Positions 24,444-33,334 of a stretch of DNA of 64,000 nucleotides are shown here, piece by piece; position 1 is the stretch's first letter, and the number at the start of each line of letters is the position of its first letter. The stretch lies in NCBI RefSeq assembly GCF_040370365.1, contig NZ_BAABWQ010000002.1:806001-870000 (forward strand), in the 5' to 3' direction. The notes under the pieces are model-generated. The model was given only the letters and a program-made list of their open reading frames with translations, ran no database searches and was not told the origin of the DNA. The position numbers and the translations under genes were made by a program. The DNA comes from Shimia sp040370365. GTDB taxonomy: Bacteria; Pseudomonadota; Alphaproteobacteria; Rhodobacterales; Rhodobacteraceae.

Positions 24444-24729
24444 TGGTGCGCTCCTTTAGGGCATTAAAGAACGCCTCAGACAGGCCAATGCCGCCCGCGT
24501 CGACCATCGCGCGGGCCTGTTCCTGACGTAGGAACGAGGAGAACTGTTCTTCTCCTGCGCCACCGCCGAAGGTTTCACGCGATTCGCCGAAACCGGCAGA
24601 CTTCAGCATTTCTGCAAGAAACGTGGTTTCCAGTTCTTTCGCCGCTTCCCGCATGGCGTCTTCTTGCACAGTGGGGAGCGGTTGTATGGGCGGGGTGGCA
24701 GGTGCCACAGGGGCCGTGGTTGTGAGCAT
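24436..24729 (-). CDS. FlgJ-like rod-capping protein, no muramidase domain
   Basis: This 97-residue protein matches the N-terminal rod-binding part of FlgJ: MREAAKELETTFLAEMLKSA, then GGGAGEEQFSSFLRQEQARA and a short final helix. It caps the growing rod. The C-terminal peptidoglycan hydrolase domain present in enterobacterial FlgJ is missing, as in other alphaproteobacteria, and the enzyme at 9660-10424 probably supplies that activity. The gene overlaps the flgN-like gene by eight bases and is divergent from fliK. Confidence 0.9.
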   Translation of the reverse strand: MLTTTAPVAPATPPIQPLPTVQEDAMREAAKELETTFLAEMLKSAGFGESRETFGGGAGEEQFSSFLRQEQARAMVDAGGIGLSEAFFNALKERTNV

Positions 24730-24839
24730 TTCTTGCCTCTCGGGTTGTGGATATTTTTCTGTTGTGACCGAGGACGGTAAAGAAGTGGTAAGGATAATCC
24801 CGTTAAAGGACTTGCAGTGGAAGAATTCCCGGAGGTCCT

Positions 24840-26270
24840 ATGCTCAACCTGCCCCTTATCTCTTCGCAGCCCTCTTTGATGGAGCCGGCAGCGCCAAAGA
24901 AACCAACCGACTCTCGTCAGGAAAAATCCAATTTTTCTGATACTTACGATGCTATTGAGAGTGGCAACGATCGCCCTTCAGATGACGTGTCTGACACCCG
25001 CGATGCCACGGCTGACACCTCTGATCAGGATAGAACAGCCCCCGATTCGCCATCGGATCGCGATGGGTCCAGATCAGACAGCGATCGCGAACCCGAATCT
25101 CGGGAAGACGCGGATTTTGTCGCAACTGAGGTTGCGCAGACACCTGACGAGACCACCAGCCCTCTCGGCCGCCCCAACGAAGGGCGCGTGGCACCAGGCG
25201 ATGATACAACGCTGCCCAATACTGCGCGGGTCGATGTGGACACGCCCAAAAAAGCCGCGCCCACAGGACCTGGTCCTGACATTCAGGACGACACTGTCAA
25301 AGGTATCAAACCGCAAGGTCCCGATATCCAAGATGTGATTGATCCACCGGACACCCCTCATCCGGGTGACGTAGAAACACTCGCTGTAGAGACACCAGAG
25401 GATCTTGATCCAATGCGTGTCGAAGTCCGCAGTCTGAACGGACGCGAGGGGCAAACACGTAGCCCGGTCGCGCAGTCCGTACTGGCGGCGCAAGCTCAAA
25501 CCGCACAGAGCCAAGCCACCGCCGCACAGGGATCTGTTGCTCCAGCCACGACCGAGGAAGGTTCGGCTGGTCGCGCCGTCGATCAGGTGGAGGAGACCAC
25601 CGCACCGAAAGCGGAAGCACCCTCAACACCGACCATTTCCACCACGCAACAAATGCAAGCCCGTGCGATCATGGAACAGGTTCAGGCCGGTGGACAGTCT
25701 GTGTTGTCCAAAGGAGCCGATGTTCAGGCCACCCAAGGCATGGACGTATCCGTGGCTGCGGTTGAGGACACACACACAAACACGCGAGGCTTGTTAAGTG
25801 CACAGGAGGCCGCGTCTCAGGCGCGCCTCAACAATAGCGCACCCAACCCCGCATATGTTGTACGCCAATTGGCGGATGCTGTGAAAATGTCTGATAAGAA
25901 TCTTATCGAATTGGCTATGGATCCGCCTGAATTGGGCAAAGTTCGGATGTCTATGTCGGAGACCTCAGGCGTCATGACAGTGACCATCGCAGCCGAAAAT
26001 CAAGCCACCACCGAATTGATGCGTCGCCATATCGACATGCTGCGCAAAGATTTCATGGAACTCGGATATGAGAGTGTCAGTTTTTCCTTTGAGCAAAACG
26101 GCAGCGATTCTTCCCAAGACCAAGCCCAATCTGGTGACGGGTTTGGCAGCGGTAACGGGTCCGGTCAAGATCGAGGTGATGGCACTTTGCTTGGTGAGCT
26201 GGCCTCTGTGACCACGCAGAATGGCCGCACCCAATCCCTTCCCGATACAGGTCTTGATATCAGACTCTAG
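24840..26270 (+). CDS. fliK: Hook-length control protein FliK
   Basis: FliK measures the hook and triggers the FlhB specificity switch. The 476-residue product has a long disordered N-terminal region rich in Asp, Ser, Thr and Pro (about 1-330) and the C-terminal Flg_hook domain, IELAMDPPELGKVRMSMSE and MLRKDFMELGYESVSFSFEQ. An excellent GGAGGT site precedes the ATG. The disordered part acts as the ruler in this family. The gene is followed nine bases later by flgD and is divergent from the flgJ-like gene. Confidence 0.95.
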   Translation: MLNLPLISSQPSLMEPAAPKKPTDSRQEKSNFSDTYDAIESGNDRPSDDVSDTRDATADTSDQDRTAPDSPSDRDGSRSDSDREPESREDADFVATEVAQTPDETTSPLGRPNEGRVAPGDDTTLPNTARVDVDTPKKAAPTGPGPDIQDDTVKGIKPQGPDIQDVIDPPDTPHPGDVETLAVETPEDLDPMRVEVRSLNGREGQTRSPVAQSVLAAQAQTAQSQATAAQGSVAPATTEEGSAGRAVDQVEETTAPKAEAPSTPTISTTQQMQARAIMEQVQAGGQSVLSKGADVQATQGMDVSVAAVEDTHTNTRGLLSAQEAASQARLNNSAPNPAYVVRQLADAVKMSDKNLIELAMDPPELGKVRMSMSETSGVMTVTIAAENQATTELMRRHIDMLRKDFMELGYESVSFSFEQNGSDSSQDQAQSGDGFGSGNGSGQDRGDGTLLGELASVTTQNGRTQSLPDTGLDIRL

Positions 26271-26279
26271 GAGAGTTCA

Positions 26280-26957
26280 ATGACAACCGTTTCCCCAACA
26301 TCAACAGCAGCAGCTCAGCAGAACAATACTGCCGCGGCGGCCACTGGCACACAAGGCAACGAGGCACTGGCTTCGGATTTCGAGACGTTCTTGCACATGT
26401 TGTCTGTACAGATGCAGAACCAAGACCCGCTGAATCCAACCGATTCCACCGAGTTTGCTTCGCAACTTGCGCAGTTCTCTACAGTAGAGCAACAGACCCT
26501 AACCAACACCCTTTTGACCAATCTTGGCACGCAGATGGGCGCCATGGGACTTAGCAATCTCGCCACTTGGGTAGGTATGGAAGCACGTGTGACCGCGCCG
26601 GGCAACTTTACGGGCGATCCCATCGAAGTGGTGCCGAACGCGAACGCATTGGCGAACTCGGCGTTCCTGGTCGTGAAGGATGACAGCGGCGCCGAGGTGC
26701 AGCGTTTTGCGATTGACCCGTCAGATACCTCGGTTGACTGGGCCGGGATAGACGATGCAGGAAATCCATTCCCACATGGGCTCTATACCTTTGAAACAGA
26801 GAGTTACTCAAACGGCGATCTGATGGATACGGTGTATGGAGACGTTTATGTGCGCGTTACAGAAGCACGCACGGGCACTGATGGCGTGACTTTGATTGCG
26901 CCCGGTGGGATTGAGTTCACATCTGACAAAGTTCTGTCACTGCGCCAACCGACCTGA
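26280..26957 (+). CDS. flgD: Hook-capping protein FlgD
   Basis: FlgD is the scaffold for hook polymerisation. The 225-residue product has a low-complexity Ser/Thr/Ala N terminus, the FlgD block FETFLHMLSVQMQNQDPLNP followed by STEFASQLAQFSTVEQQ, and a C-terminal Ig-like/tudor region. Length is normal. It follows fliK by nine bases. The expected next genes for hook and junction proteins are absent; an unrelated kinase gene follows. A GC stem at 26990-27017 (CGCGGCG/CGCCGCG) lies after the stop and could serve as a weak terminator. Confidence 0.97.
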   Translation: MTTVSPTSTAAAQQNNTAAAATGTQGNEALASDFETFLHMLSVQMQNQDPLNPTDSTEFASQLAQFSTVEQQTLTNTLLTNLGTQMGAMGLSNLATWVGMEARVTAPGNFTGDPIEVVPNANALANSAFLVVKDDSGAEVQRFAIDPSDTSVDWAGIDDAGNPFPHGLYTFETESYSNGDLMDTVYGDVYVRVTEARTGTDGVTLIAPGGIEFTSDKVLSLRQPT

Positions 26958-27026
26958 TCCTTGATTATGAGGCCATGGTGAACTAGCGTCGCGGCGCTCT
27001 GCTTAAGGACCGCCGCGCTGATCGAT

Positions 27027-27896
27027 TTGCCTCCCTCTCCACCAGAGCCCGTGCTTGTGGCTCTGGAACAAGCTCTGCCAGAGCAAACGCCATGTCAGGG
27101 TTGGCACCCGTTGACTGGAGGGCGTACAAACGCCGCTTGGCGCGGCGAATGCGAAAACGGCGATGACATAGTACTCAAGCTCTATGCCGGGGCTGCGCTC
27201 AACCCATTGTTCCCCAACAATCCCGGTGCCGAAGCTGCTTTGTTGCAGTTTTTGGAGCGTCGCCGGATGGTGCCCGCGTTTCTCGCCAGTTTTGACACGC
27301 TTGCAGGCCGCTGCAACGTCTACACCCATGTTCCCGGCACCACGTGGCAACGGGACACACCCACGGTGGCACGTTTGATGCGCCGTCTGCATGTGCTCGA
27401 CCGTCCCGATGGGCTGCGACAAGTCGCCGATGGCTCTGCAGCTTTGCTGGAACAAATACTCGGAATCGTCGGAAAATGTGGTGTGATGCCCGATTTTCTG
27501 TCTCACCTGCCCCGCGCCGCCGTATTGCCAAGTGGCGCCTCAGCCCTTTTGCACAGCGACATCGTACCCGGAAACCTCATCGAGAATGACGATGGCCTAC
27601 ACCTGATTGATTGGCAATGTCCCGCTGTAGGGGACCCTTGTGAGGACATTGCGGTGTTTTTATCTCCTGCGATGCAGCAGGTTTACCGCGGCAATCCGTT
27701 GTCTGAGCAGGAGATCGCGGCGTTTTTGATCGCCTATGATGATGCGAAGGTGGCCGCACGGTACAAGGCGCTCGCACCGTTTTACCACGCCCGAATGGCA
27801 GCCTATTGCCTCTGGCAATTTGAGAATGGACGTCAGGACTACGGGACAGGGCTACGACTTGAGGTTGCCGCGCTTCAGAGATCTTTGAGACCGTAG
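27027..27896 (+). CDS. APH/choline-kinase-like phosphotransferase
   Basis: This 289-residue protein has the APH kinase fold. A glycine-rich N-terminal segment HPLTGGRTNAAWRG leads to VLKLY (nucleotide lysine), and the catalytic loop LLHSDIVPGNLIENDDGLHLIDW shows the H-x-D-x5-N and metal-binding Asp. Relatives phosphorylate choline, ethanolamine or thiamine-type substrates; antibiotic resistance is not implied. The start is a TTG without a good ribosome site; a GTG at 27048 is an alternative. The 3' end overlaps the convergent amine oxidase gene by 22 bases. Substrate is unknown. Confidence 0.82.
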   Translation: MPPSPPEPVLVALEQALPEQTPCQGWHPLTGGRTNAAWRGECENGDDIVLKLYAGAALNPLFPNNPGAEAALLQFLERRRMVPAFLASFDTLAGRCNVYTHVPGTTWQRDTPTVARLMRRLHVLDRPDGLRQVADGSAALLEQILGIVGKCGVMPDFLSHLPRAAVLPSGASALLHSDIVPGNLIENDDGLHLIDWQCPAVGDPCEDIAVFLSPAMQQVYRGNPLSEQEIAAFLIAYDDAKVAARYKALAPFYHARMAAYCLWQFENGRQDYGTGLRLEVAALQRSLRP

Positions 27897-29200
27897 AGCA
27901 GATAGGCGGGATACATCAGCAAGCGACGGTAGCGCCCCAATGGGAAGCGCCCGGTCGTGGCGCGCAGAATGTCTGGGTGCAACAGATCAGAGGCACCGAG
28001 AATGTCCTGTGCAATCAGGGCGCCAGCATAGCTGCCCATGGCGACGCCATTGCCGTGATATGCAAACCCGGCATAGAGATTCTCCGCGCCCGGCACCGCA
28101 CCGGCAAAGGGTGACATCTTTCGGTTGTAGCACACAAAACCTGACCAATGATGGGTTGCCTCAACGTTGGCCCAGGCCGGGAACATTTTGGCAAATTCGC
28201 GCCGGATTTGACGTCGGATGTGATCATCCGCACGTTTGTGGGTCGCGAGTCCCCCCCGCATGCCAAACAGGAACCGGCCGTCTGGCATCAGGCGGAAATA
28301 ATGCAACAGGTTTCGGCTGTCATAGGCCATCTGTGCCGAGGTCCACCCCTGATCAGCTTGCTCCGCTTGGGTGATCGGGCGGGTGACCATAATGCTGGAT
28401 TGCGCCGGCAGGTAGCGCCCAGCCATCCACGCTGGGATATGTTCGCTGGAATATCCATTGGTTGCCACAATCAACGTCTTGGCAATGATCCGGCCTTTCG
28501 GGGTGTGGACATGCCAGTGACCATCTATGTGTTCGGTTTGTGTGACAGGGGTATCTCCGTAGATCACAGCGCCTGCGGTCTCACAGGATTGGGCCAAGTT
28601 AGAGACATATTTGGCCGGGTTGAGCGCAAATCCAATAGGCTTTGTAAGAGCCCCATGGAAAGCGCCGCCGAAGCCATGTTCTGACAATTCTTCTTTGCGA
28701 AGCACCTCTATGGGCACGCCATAGGTGGCAGAGAGATCGCGCGCCGCTGGGGCGAATTTTTCCGCAATCTTAGGCGTGTGTGCCAGAAGAGTTTCGCCGT
28801 TGCTGTGGCGGTCAACCTGCCAGTTCCCATCATCAATTAACCGATCAACATAATCCACAGCGGACCGCTCCGCCTGAACGTAGTCGGATAAAGCCGGCAG
28901 GCCAAAGCGTTTCTGAAGGCTCGGGTAAGAGGCGCCAGATCCGCCCAGACAGCAAAAGCCGCCATTGCGCCCGGAGGACCCCCAGCCAACCTGTTTGGCG
29001 TCCAGGACAGCCACACCAGTACCAGCCTGTGCAAGAGACAGCGCGGCGTTCAGCCCAGTGAAACCTGCACCGATGATGGCAACGTCGGTCTTGATGTCCT
29101 TTTCCAACGCAGAACGTGTCGGAACAGAGACTGTTTCAGCCCAAAAGCTATCTTTAATTGGGCCATCGCCATAGACAAAGTCATTGCAAATACGGGTCAT
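27875..29200 (-). CDS. FAD-dependent amine oxidase, PuuB-like
   Basis: This 441-residue DAO-family flavoprotein has the dinucleotide-binding motif VAIIGAGFTGLNAALSLAQAG at about residue 38, then VGWGSSGRNGGFCCLGG, typical of gamma-glutamylputrescine oxidases. It probably oxidises a primary or secondary amine, releasing ammonia and hydrogen peroxide. It is the last gene of the Pot-type transporter operon and its start overlaps the potC-like stop by four bases, supporting a substrate that enters through that transporter. A gamma-glutamylputrescine synthetase is not in the window, so free putrescine or another amine remains possible. Confidence 0.88.
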   Translation of the reverse strand: MTRICNDFVYGDGPIKDSFWAETVSVPTRSALEKDIKTDVAIIGAGFTGLNAALSLAQAGTGVAVLDAKQVGWGSSGRNGGFCCLGGSGASYPSLQKRFGLPALSDYVQAERSAVDYVDRLIDDGNWQVDRHSNGETLLAHTPKIAEKFAPAARDLSATYGVPIEVLRKEELSEHGFGGAFHGALTKPIGFALNPAKYVSNLAQSCETAGAVIYGDTPVTQTEHIDGHWHVHTPKGRIIAKTLIVATNGYSSEHIPAWMAGRYLPAQSSIMVTRPITQAEQADQGWTSAQMAYDSRNLLHYFRLMPDGRFLFGMRGGLATHKRADDHIRRQIRREFAKMFPAWANVEATHHWSGFVCYNRKMSPFAGAVPGAENLYAGFAYHGNGVAMGSYAGALIAQDILGASDLLHPDILRATTGRFPLGRYRRLLMYPAYLLYGLKDL

Positions 29201-30015
29201 GACAACTTCGCCGCTTCTGCCTCTTCGCGGCGTTGGCGCACCACATTGCGTTTGCTTATCACTGACGCAGTGATCACCCCGACTGCAACAATGACAATCA
29301 TAATGGTCGAAAGAGCGTTGATTTCCGGACTGACACCCAGACGCACCGATGACCAGATTTTCATCGGCAACGTGGTGGCGGATGGTCCAGAGGTAAAGGA
29401 AGCAATCACCAGATCATCCAGCGACAGTGTAAACGCCAACAGCCAGCCGGAAATCACCGCGGGCGCGATAATCGGCAATGTCACCAACCGGAATGCCTCA
29501 AAGGGCGAACAGCCAAGATCCAGCGCAGCCTCTTCAAGTGACTGATCAAAACTGACCAACCGCGAACTGACCACCACCGACACGTAGCACATCGCAAATG
29601 TGGTATGTGCCAGCACAATGGTGAACACGCCGCGGTCCATGCCGAGACTGATAAACAACAGCAACAGCGACAGGCCAGTGATGACTTCGGGCATGACCAT
29701 CGGTGCGTAGATCATGCCGGAAAATGCCGTGCGGCCCCGGAAACGCCCAGCGCGAACCATGACGATGGCGGCCATAGTGCCCAGCACAGTCGCCAGCGAA
29801 GAACTGATGAAACCCACTTTTAGTGTCACCCATGCGGCATCCAGAAATGCGGTATTCGCAAGCAGCTCGCCGTACCACTTTGTGCTGAATCCGGCCCAAA
29901 CGGTGACAAGTTTGCTTTCATTGAAGCTGTAGATCATCAAGATGACCATAGGCAGATATAGGAAGGCGAAACCAAGCGAGAGCGAGGTCGCGTTAAACCA
30001 TGTCATCCGTCTCAT
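29197..30015 (-). CDS. Polyamine-type ABC permease, PotC-like
   Basis: The 272-residue inner-membrane permease has six helices and the ABC EAA motif EEAALDLGCSPFEAFRLVTLPI, which contacts the ATPase. It is of normal PotC length. It overlaps its partner permease by four bases and the amine oxidase by four bases. The operon order binding protein, ATPase, PotB-like, PotC-like, oxidase points to uptake of putrescine or spermidine-like amines. Confidence 0.93.
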   Translation of the reverse strand: MRRMTWFNATSLSLGFAFLYLPMVILMIYSFNESKLVTVWAGFSTKWYGELLANTAFLDAAWVTLKVGFISSSLATVLGTMAAIVMVRAGRFRGRTAFSGMIYAPMVMPEVITGLSLLLLFISLGMDRGVFTIVLAHTTFAMCYVSVVVSSRLVSFDQSLEEAALDLGCSPFEAFRLVTLPIIAPAVISGWLLAFTLSLDDLVIASFTSGPSATTLPMKIWSSVRLGVSPEINALSTIMIVIVAVGVITASVISKRNVVRQRREEAEAAKLS

Positions 30016-30899
30016 TGCTCAGCCTCGCGCTGTTTTTGCTCGTTGCGTTGAAACAGAACGATGGGGATAATCAAGATCAGCAAGAGCACCACAGCGACGG
30101 CGCTGGCCACCGGCCAATCGCGATTAGAGAAGAACTCCTCCCAAAGCACCTTACCAATCATCAGCGTCCTTGAACCGCCCAAGAGCGAGGGGATGACAAA
30201 TTCACCGATGGTGGGAATAAAGACCAAGAAACTGCCTGCGATGATGCCTTGTTTAGACAGCGGCATGGTGACCAGCCAGAACGCTGAGAGCCGTGAACAT
30301 CCCAAATCTTCCGCTGCTTCCAAAAGGCTAATATCAAGCCTTTCCAGAGAGGCGTAGATCGGCAGGATCATGAACGGCAAGTAAGTGTACACGATGCCAA
30401 TGTAGACTGCGATGTTGGTGTTGAGGATCACCAGTGGATCGCTGATGAGACCGGTCCAGATCAGGAGTTGGTTGAGATAACCCTCTTGGCTCAAGATACC
30501 CATCCACGAATAGACGCGGATTAGAAAGCTGGTCCAGAACGGCAAGATGATCAGCATAAACAACATGGCGCGCCACTCTTCGGGGGCGCGGGCCATGCCG
30601 TAGGCAATTGGATAGCCTACCAACAGCGTGAGTACGGTCGATATCACCGCAATTTTGAGGCTTGAGAGATAGGCTTTCCAATACAGCGCATCCTCGGTCA
30701 GCCAAATGTAGTTTTCCAGATCCAGCGCCGCAAAGAAGGATTTGAACCCTGACCAACCTTCGCTGAGATCGAGCGTAGGCGCGTAAGGTGGAATGGCAAT
30801 CGCTGCATCCGAAAGCGAAATTTTGAATACAATGAGGAAAGGCACAATGAACAGTGCCAGCAACCAGAGAAACGGGATGGCTATCAGCAGACGACGCAT
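30012..30899 (-). CDS. Polyamine-type ABC permease, PotB-like
   Basis: The 295-residue permease has a short N-terminal helix (IAIPFLWLLALFIVPFLIVFKISL), a periplasmic loop of about 50 residues, then five more helices. The EAA motif reads LEAAEDLGCSRLSAFWLVTMPL. It pairs with the PotC-like subunit, whose start overlaps its stop by four bases, and starts four bases after the ATPase gene. Length is normal. Confidence 0.93.
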   Translation of the reverse strand: MRRLLIAIPFLWLLALFIVPFLIVFKISLSDAAIAIPPYAPTLDLSEGWSGFKSFFAALDLENYIWLTEDALYWKAYLSSLKIAVISTVLTLLVGYPIAYGMARAPEEWRAMLFMLIILPFWTSFLIRVYSWMGILSQEGYLNQLLIWTGLISDPLVILNTNIAVYIGIVYTYLPFMILPIYASLERLDISLLEAAEDLGCSRLSAFWLVTMPLSKQGIIAGSFLVFIPTIGEFVIPSLLGGSRTLMIGKVLWEEFFSNRDWPVASAVAVVLLLILIIPIVLFQRNEQKQREAEQ

Positions 30900-30902
30900 C
30901 CC

Positions 30903-32027
30903 TCAGCGCTCCAAAAACACGCCAGCAGTGGCGGTCCAACTGAGCCACACCGGATCTTCCCAAGTGAACGCGCGGCGAGAAATACGCCGGTTGTTGGCGG
31001 TTTGTGCCTTGATCACTTGGCCTCCGGCCAGCTCCACATGATAGGTTGAGATATTGCCGAGATAGGCAATATCAAGCACTTTTCCCTGCACTGCATTTGC
31101 TGCATCTGTCGGCTTTTCAGCTGAAATAGAGACCTTTTCAGGTCGAATAGCGTAGTGCACCTCGGTGCCTTTGGTGATCCCTTCCAAACCGGTGCCGTGG
31201 ATCGCGGGTTGACCTTCAGCCCAGTGCATTTGCACCGTGTCACCTTTCGGGTCGGCTTTGCCGCGCATCAAGTTCACCTCGCCGATGAAGTCTGCCACAT
31301 AGGTGGAGTTCGGCGCCTCGTAGATCACGTCAGGGGTAGAAACCTGAATGATCTTGCCGTGATCCATCACCGCAACGCGGCTGGCGACCGTCATGGCCTC
31401 TTCTTGATCGTGGGTTACAATCACAAAAGTTGTGCCGGTCTTCTCCTGAATGTCCATCAGCTCAAACTGGGTGTCTTGGCGCAGTTTCTTATCCAACGCG
31501 CCAAGCGGCTCATCCAGCAGCAACAATTTGGGCGCTTTGGCCAAGGATCGCGCCAGCGCGACACGTTGGCGTTGGCCACCGGACACTTGATGGGGCTTGC
31601 GACGGGCAAATGTCTCCATCCGGGTCAAGCGCAGCATCTCGTCTACGCGTTGAGCAATCTGATCTTTGGGCAGGTTGTCGCGTTTGAGTCCAAAGGCAAT
31701 GTTGTCCCAGATTGAGAGATGCGGAAACAGCGCGTAGGATTGGAACATCATGTTCACAGCGCGTTTGTTGGGTGGGATAGGCGCAATGTTCTGCCCAGCA
31801 AGCAGGATGTTGCCTTCGGTAGGGTTTTCAAATCCCGCCAGCATGCGCATCATGGTGGTCTTTCCACAGCCCGAAGGCCCCAAGAGCGCAAAGAATTCAC
31901 GCTCAAAGATATCGACAGTCAGATTGTCGATGGCGGTAAAATCGCCAAAACGTTTGGTCACATTCTGAAACTGGATCAAGGGTTTTGCGTTGGGATCTTC
32001 CCAAGGGGCAAACGCATCAAGCGCCAT
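30903..32027 (-). CDS. Polyamine-type ABC ATPase, PotA-like
   Basis: The 374-residue ATPase has Walker A GPSGCGKTTMMRM, signature VSGGQRQRVALARSLA, Walker B LLLLDEPLGALD and the switch His in IVTHDQEEAMT. A C-terminal TOBE domain (about 290-370) is normal for the PotA/MalK group. It lies between the binding protein and the permeases, with a stable intercistronic hairpin upstream. Confidence 0.95.
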   Translation of the reverse strand: MALDAFAPWEDPNAKPLIQFQNVTKRFGDFTAIDNLTVDIFEREFFALLGPSGCGKTTMMRMLAGFENPTEGNILLAGQNIAPIPPNKRAVNMMFQSYALFPHLSIWDNIAFGLKRDNLPKDQIAQRVDEMLRLTRMETFARRKPHQVSGGQRQRVALARSLAKAPKLLLLDEPLGALDKKLRQDTQFELMDIQEKTGTTFVIVTHDQEEAMTVASRVAVMDHGKIIQVSTPDVIYEAPNSTYVADFIGEVNLMRGKADPKGDTVQMHWAEGQPAIHGTGLEGITKGTEVHYAIRPEKVSISAEKPTDAANAVQGKVLDIAYLGNISTYHVELAGGQVIKAQTANNRRISRRAFTWEDPVWLSWTATAGVFLER

Positions 32028-32060
32028 GGCGGTCTCCGGGGGGTGTCAGTGGCAAGACGA

Positions 32061-32087
32061 GGGCCCGCGCAATTTTTGCGCGAGCCC
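32061..32087 (-). promoter_or_regulatory. Intercistronic hairpin after the first binding-protein gene
   Basis: Positions 32061-32072 pair with 32076-32087 around a three-base loop. On the minus-strand RNA all twelve pairs form, one of them a G-U pair. The stem begins 14 bases beyond the binding-protein stop and lies upstream of the ATPase gene. Such stems usually protect the upstream mRNA or dampen readthrough, giving excess binding protein. Confidence 0.65.
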
Positions 32088-32101
32088 GGTGTTGTCGCGG
32101 C

Positions 32102-33187
32102 TTAGGTGCCGGATTTGATTTTGGTCCACATACGGGTGACCACGCGCTGTACCTTTGGAGGGTAAGGCGAGGTTGTGTAGAGGTTTTCCAAAGTCGCTTC
32201 ATCCGGATAGATCGCAGGATCACCGATCACATCTTCTTCCAACATCGGTTGGGAGGCTTTGTTGCCGTTGGCATAATAAACGTAGTTAGACGCATCCGCC
32301 ATGTTCTGCGCATCCATGATGAAGTTCAGGAACGTGTGTGCGGCTTCCGAATTAGGGGCGTCAACTGGAATGGCCATTTGGTCAAACCACATAAGCGCAC
32401 CCTCGGATGGGGCGTTGTAGGCGATTTCCACTCCGTTCTCCGCTTCCCATGCACGGTCACGCGCCTGAAGAATGTCACCGGACCACCCCACGGCCACGCA
32501 GATGTCGCCATTTGCCAGACCGTTGATGTACTCAGAGCTGTGGAATTTCTGAATGTGAGGCGCAATCGCGGTGAACAGGGGTTCTGCTTTGGCGATCACT
32601 TTTGGATCGTGGCTATCAGGGTCTTCGCCCAGATAGGCCAACGCAGCTGGGATCATTTCATCTGGAGCATCCAGAACATGCACGCCACAGGACGCCAGTT
32701 TTTCCATGTTTGCGGGATCAAAGATCAATTCCAAAGAGCCAATAGGTGCATCTGCGCCGAGCACTTCTTGCACCTTACCAACGTTCACGCCAATGCCGGT
32801 GGTCCCCCACATATAGTTGATGGAGTATTCATTGCCGGGGTCGTAGCTCTCGGTGCGGGCTTCGATCACATCCCACATGTTGCCCGCATTGGTCAGCTTG
32901 GATTTGTCGAGCTTCTGAAACGCACCAGCTGAAATTTGGCGCTGCAGGAACGTGCCTGATGGCACAACAACGTCGTAGCCGGAATTACCTGCGAGCATTT
33001 TGGTTTCCAAAACGTCATTGCTATCGAACACGTCATAAATGAGCTTGATGCCAGTCTCTTCTTCAAATTTGGCCAGAAGCGCTTCGTCGATGTAGTCGGA
33101 CCAATTGTACACGCGCACTTCGTCGGCAGCAGCAGCCGTTGCGCCCAGCGCCAGAGTGGCGGCCAGCGTGATGAAGGATGTCTTCAT
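32102..33187 (-). CDS. Polyamine-type periplasmic binding protein, PotD/PotF-like
   Basis: The 361-residue protein has a Sec signal peptide (MKTSFITLAATLALGATAAA) and then the PotF-like start DEVRVYNWSDYIDEALLAKF. Other family blocks are YDVVVPSGTFLQRQI and YSINYMWGTTGIGVN. It captures putrescine or a related amine in the periplasm. The ATG at 33187 has a GGGAGAA site; a frame extending to 33250 lacks one. The start is divergent from the GntR gene. Confidence 0.94.
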   Translation of the reverse strand: MKTSFITLAATLALGATAAAADEVRVYNWSDYIDEALLAKFEEETGIKLIYDVFDSNDVLETKMLAGNSGYDVVVPSGTFLQRQISAGAFQKLDKSKLTNAGNMWDVIEARTESYDPGNEYSINYMWGTTGIGVNVGKVQEVLGADAPIGSLELIFDPANMEKLASCGVHVLDAPDEMIPAALAYLGEDPDSHDPKVIAKAEPLFTAIAPHIQKFHSSEYINGLANGDICVAVGWSGDILQARDRAWEAENGVEIAYNAPSEGALMWFDQMAIPVDAPNSEAAHTFLNFIMDAQNMADASNYVYYANGNKASQPMLEEDVIGDPAIYPDEATLENLYTTSPYPPKVQRVVTRMWTKIKSGT

Positions 33188-33237
33188 AATATTCTCCCGT
33201 TGGATGCCGGGCTGTGTCCCGGTCAAATTCTGTGAGA

Positions 33238-33255
33238 TTAATTTGATCAAGTTTT
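33238..33255. promoter_or_regulatory. Candidate GntR operator, divergent promoter region
   Basis: The palindrome TTGATCAA (33243-33250), flanked by AA and TT blocks, lies between the divergent binding-protein and GntR genes. ATTTGATCA also occurs upstream of the aminotransferase and near its 3' end. The core, its symmetry and its positions fit an FCD-type GntR operator. This is inference. Confidence 0.35.
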
Positions 33256-33334
33256 TGCGTTATGGCAACATACTTGTGCATTTTGCCCGCCGCTGTAGGT
33301 TCAGACACATCACTTCGGGCATGGGATTGCACAA

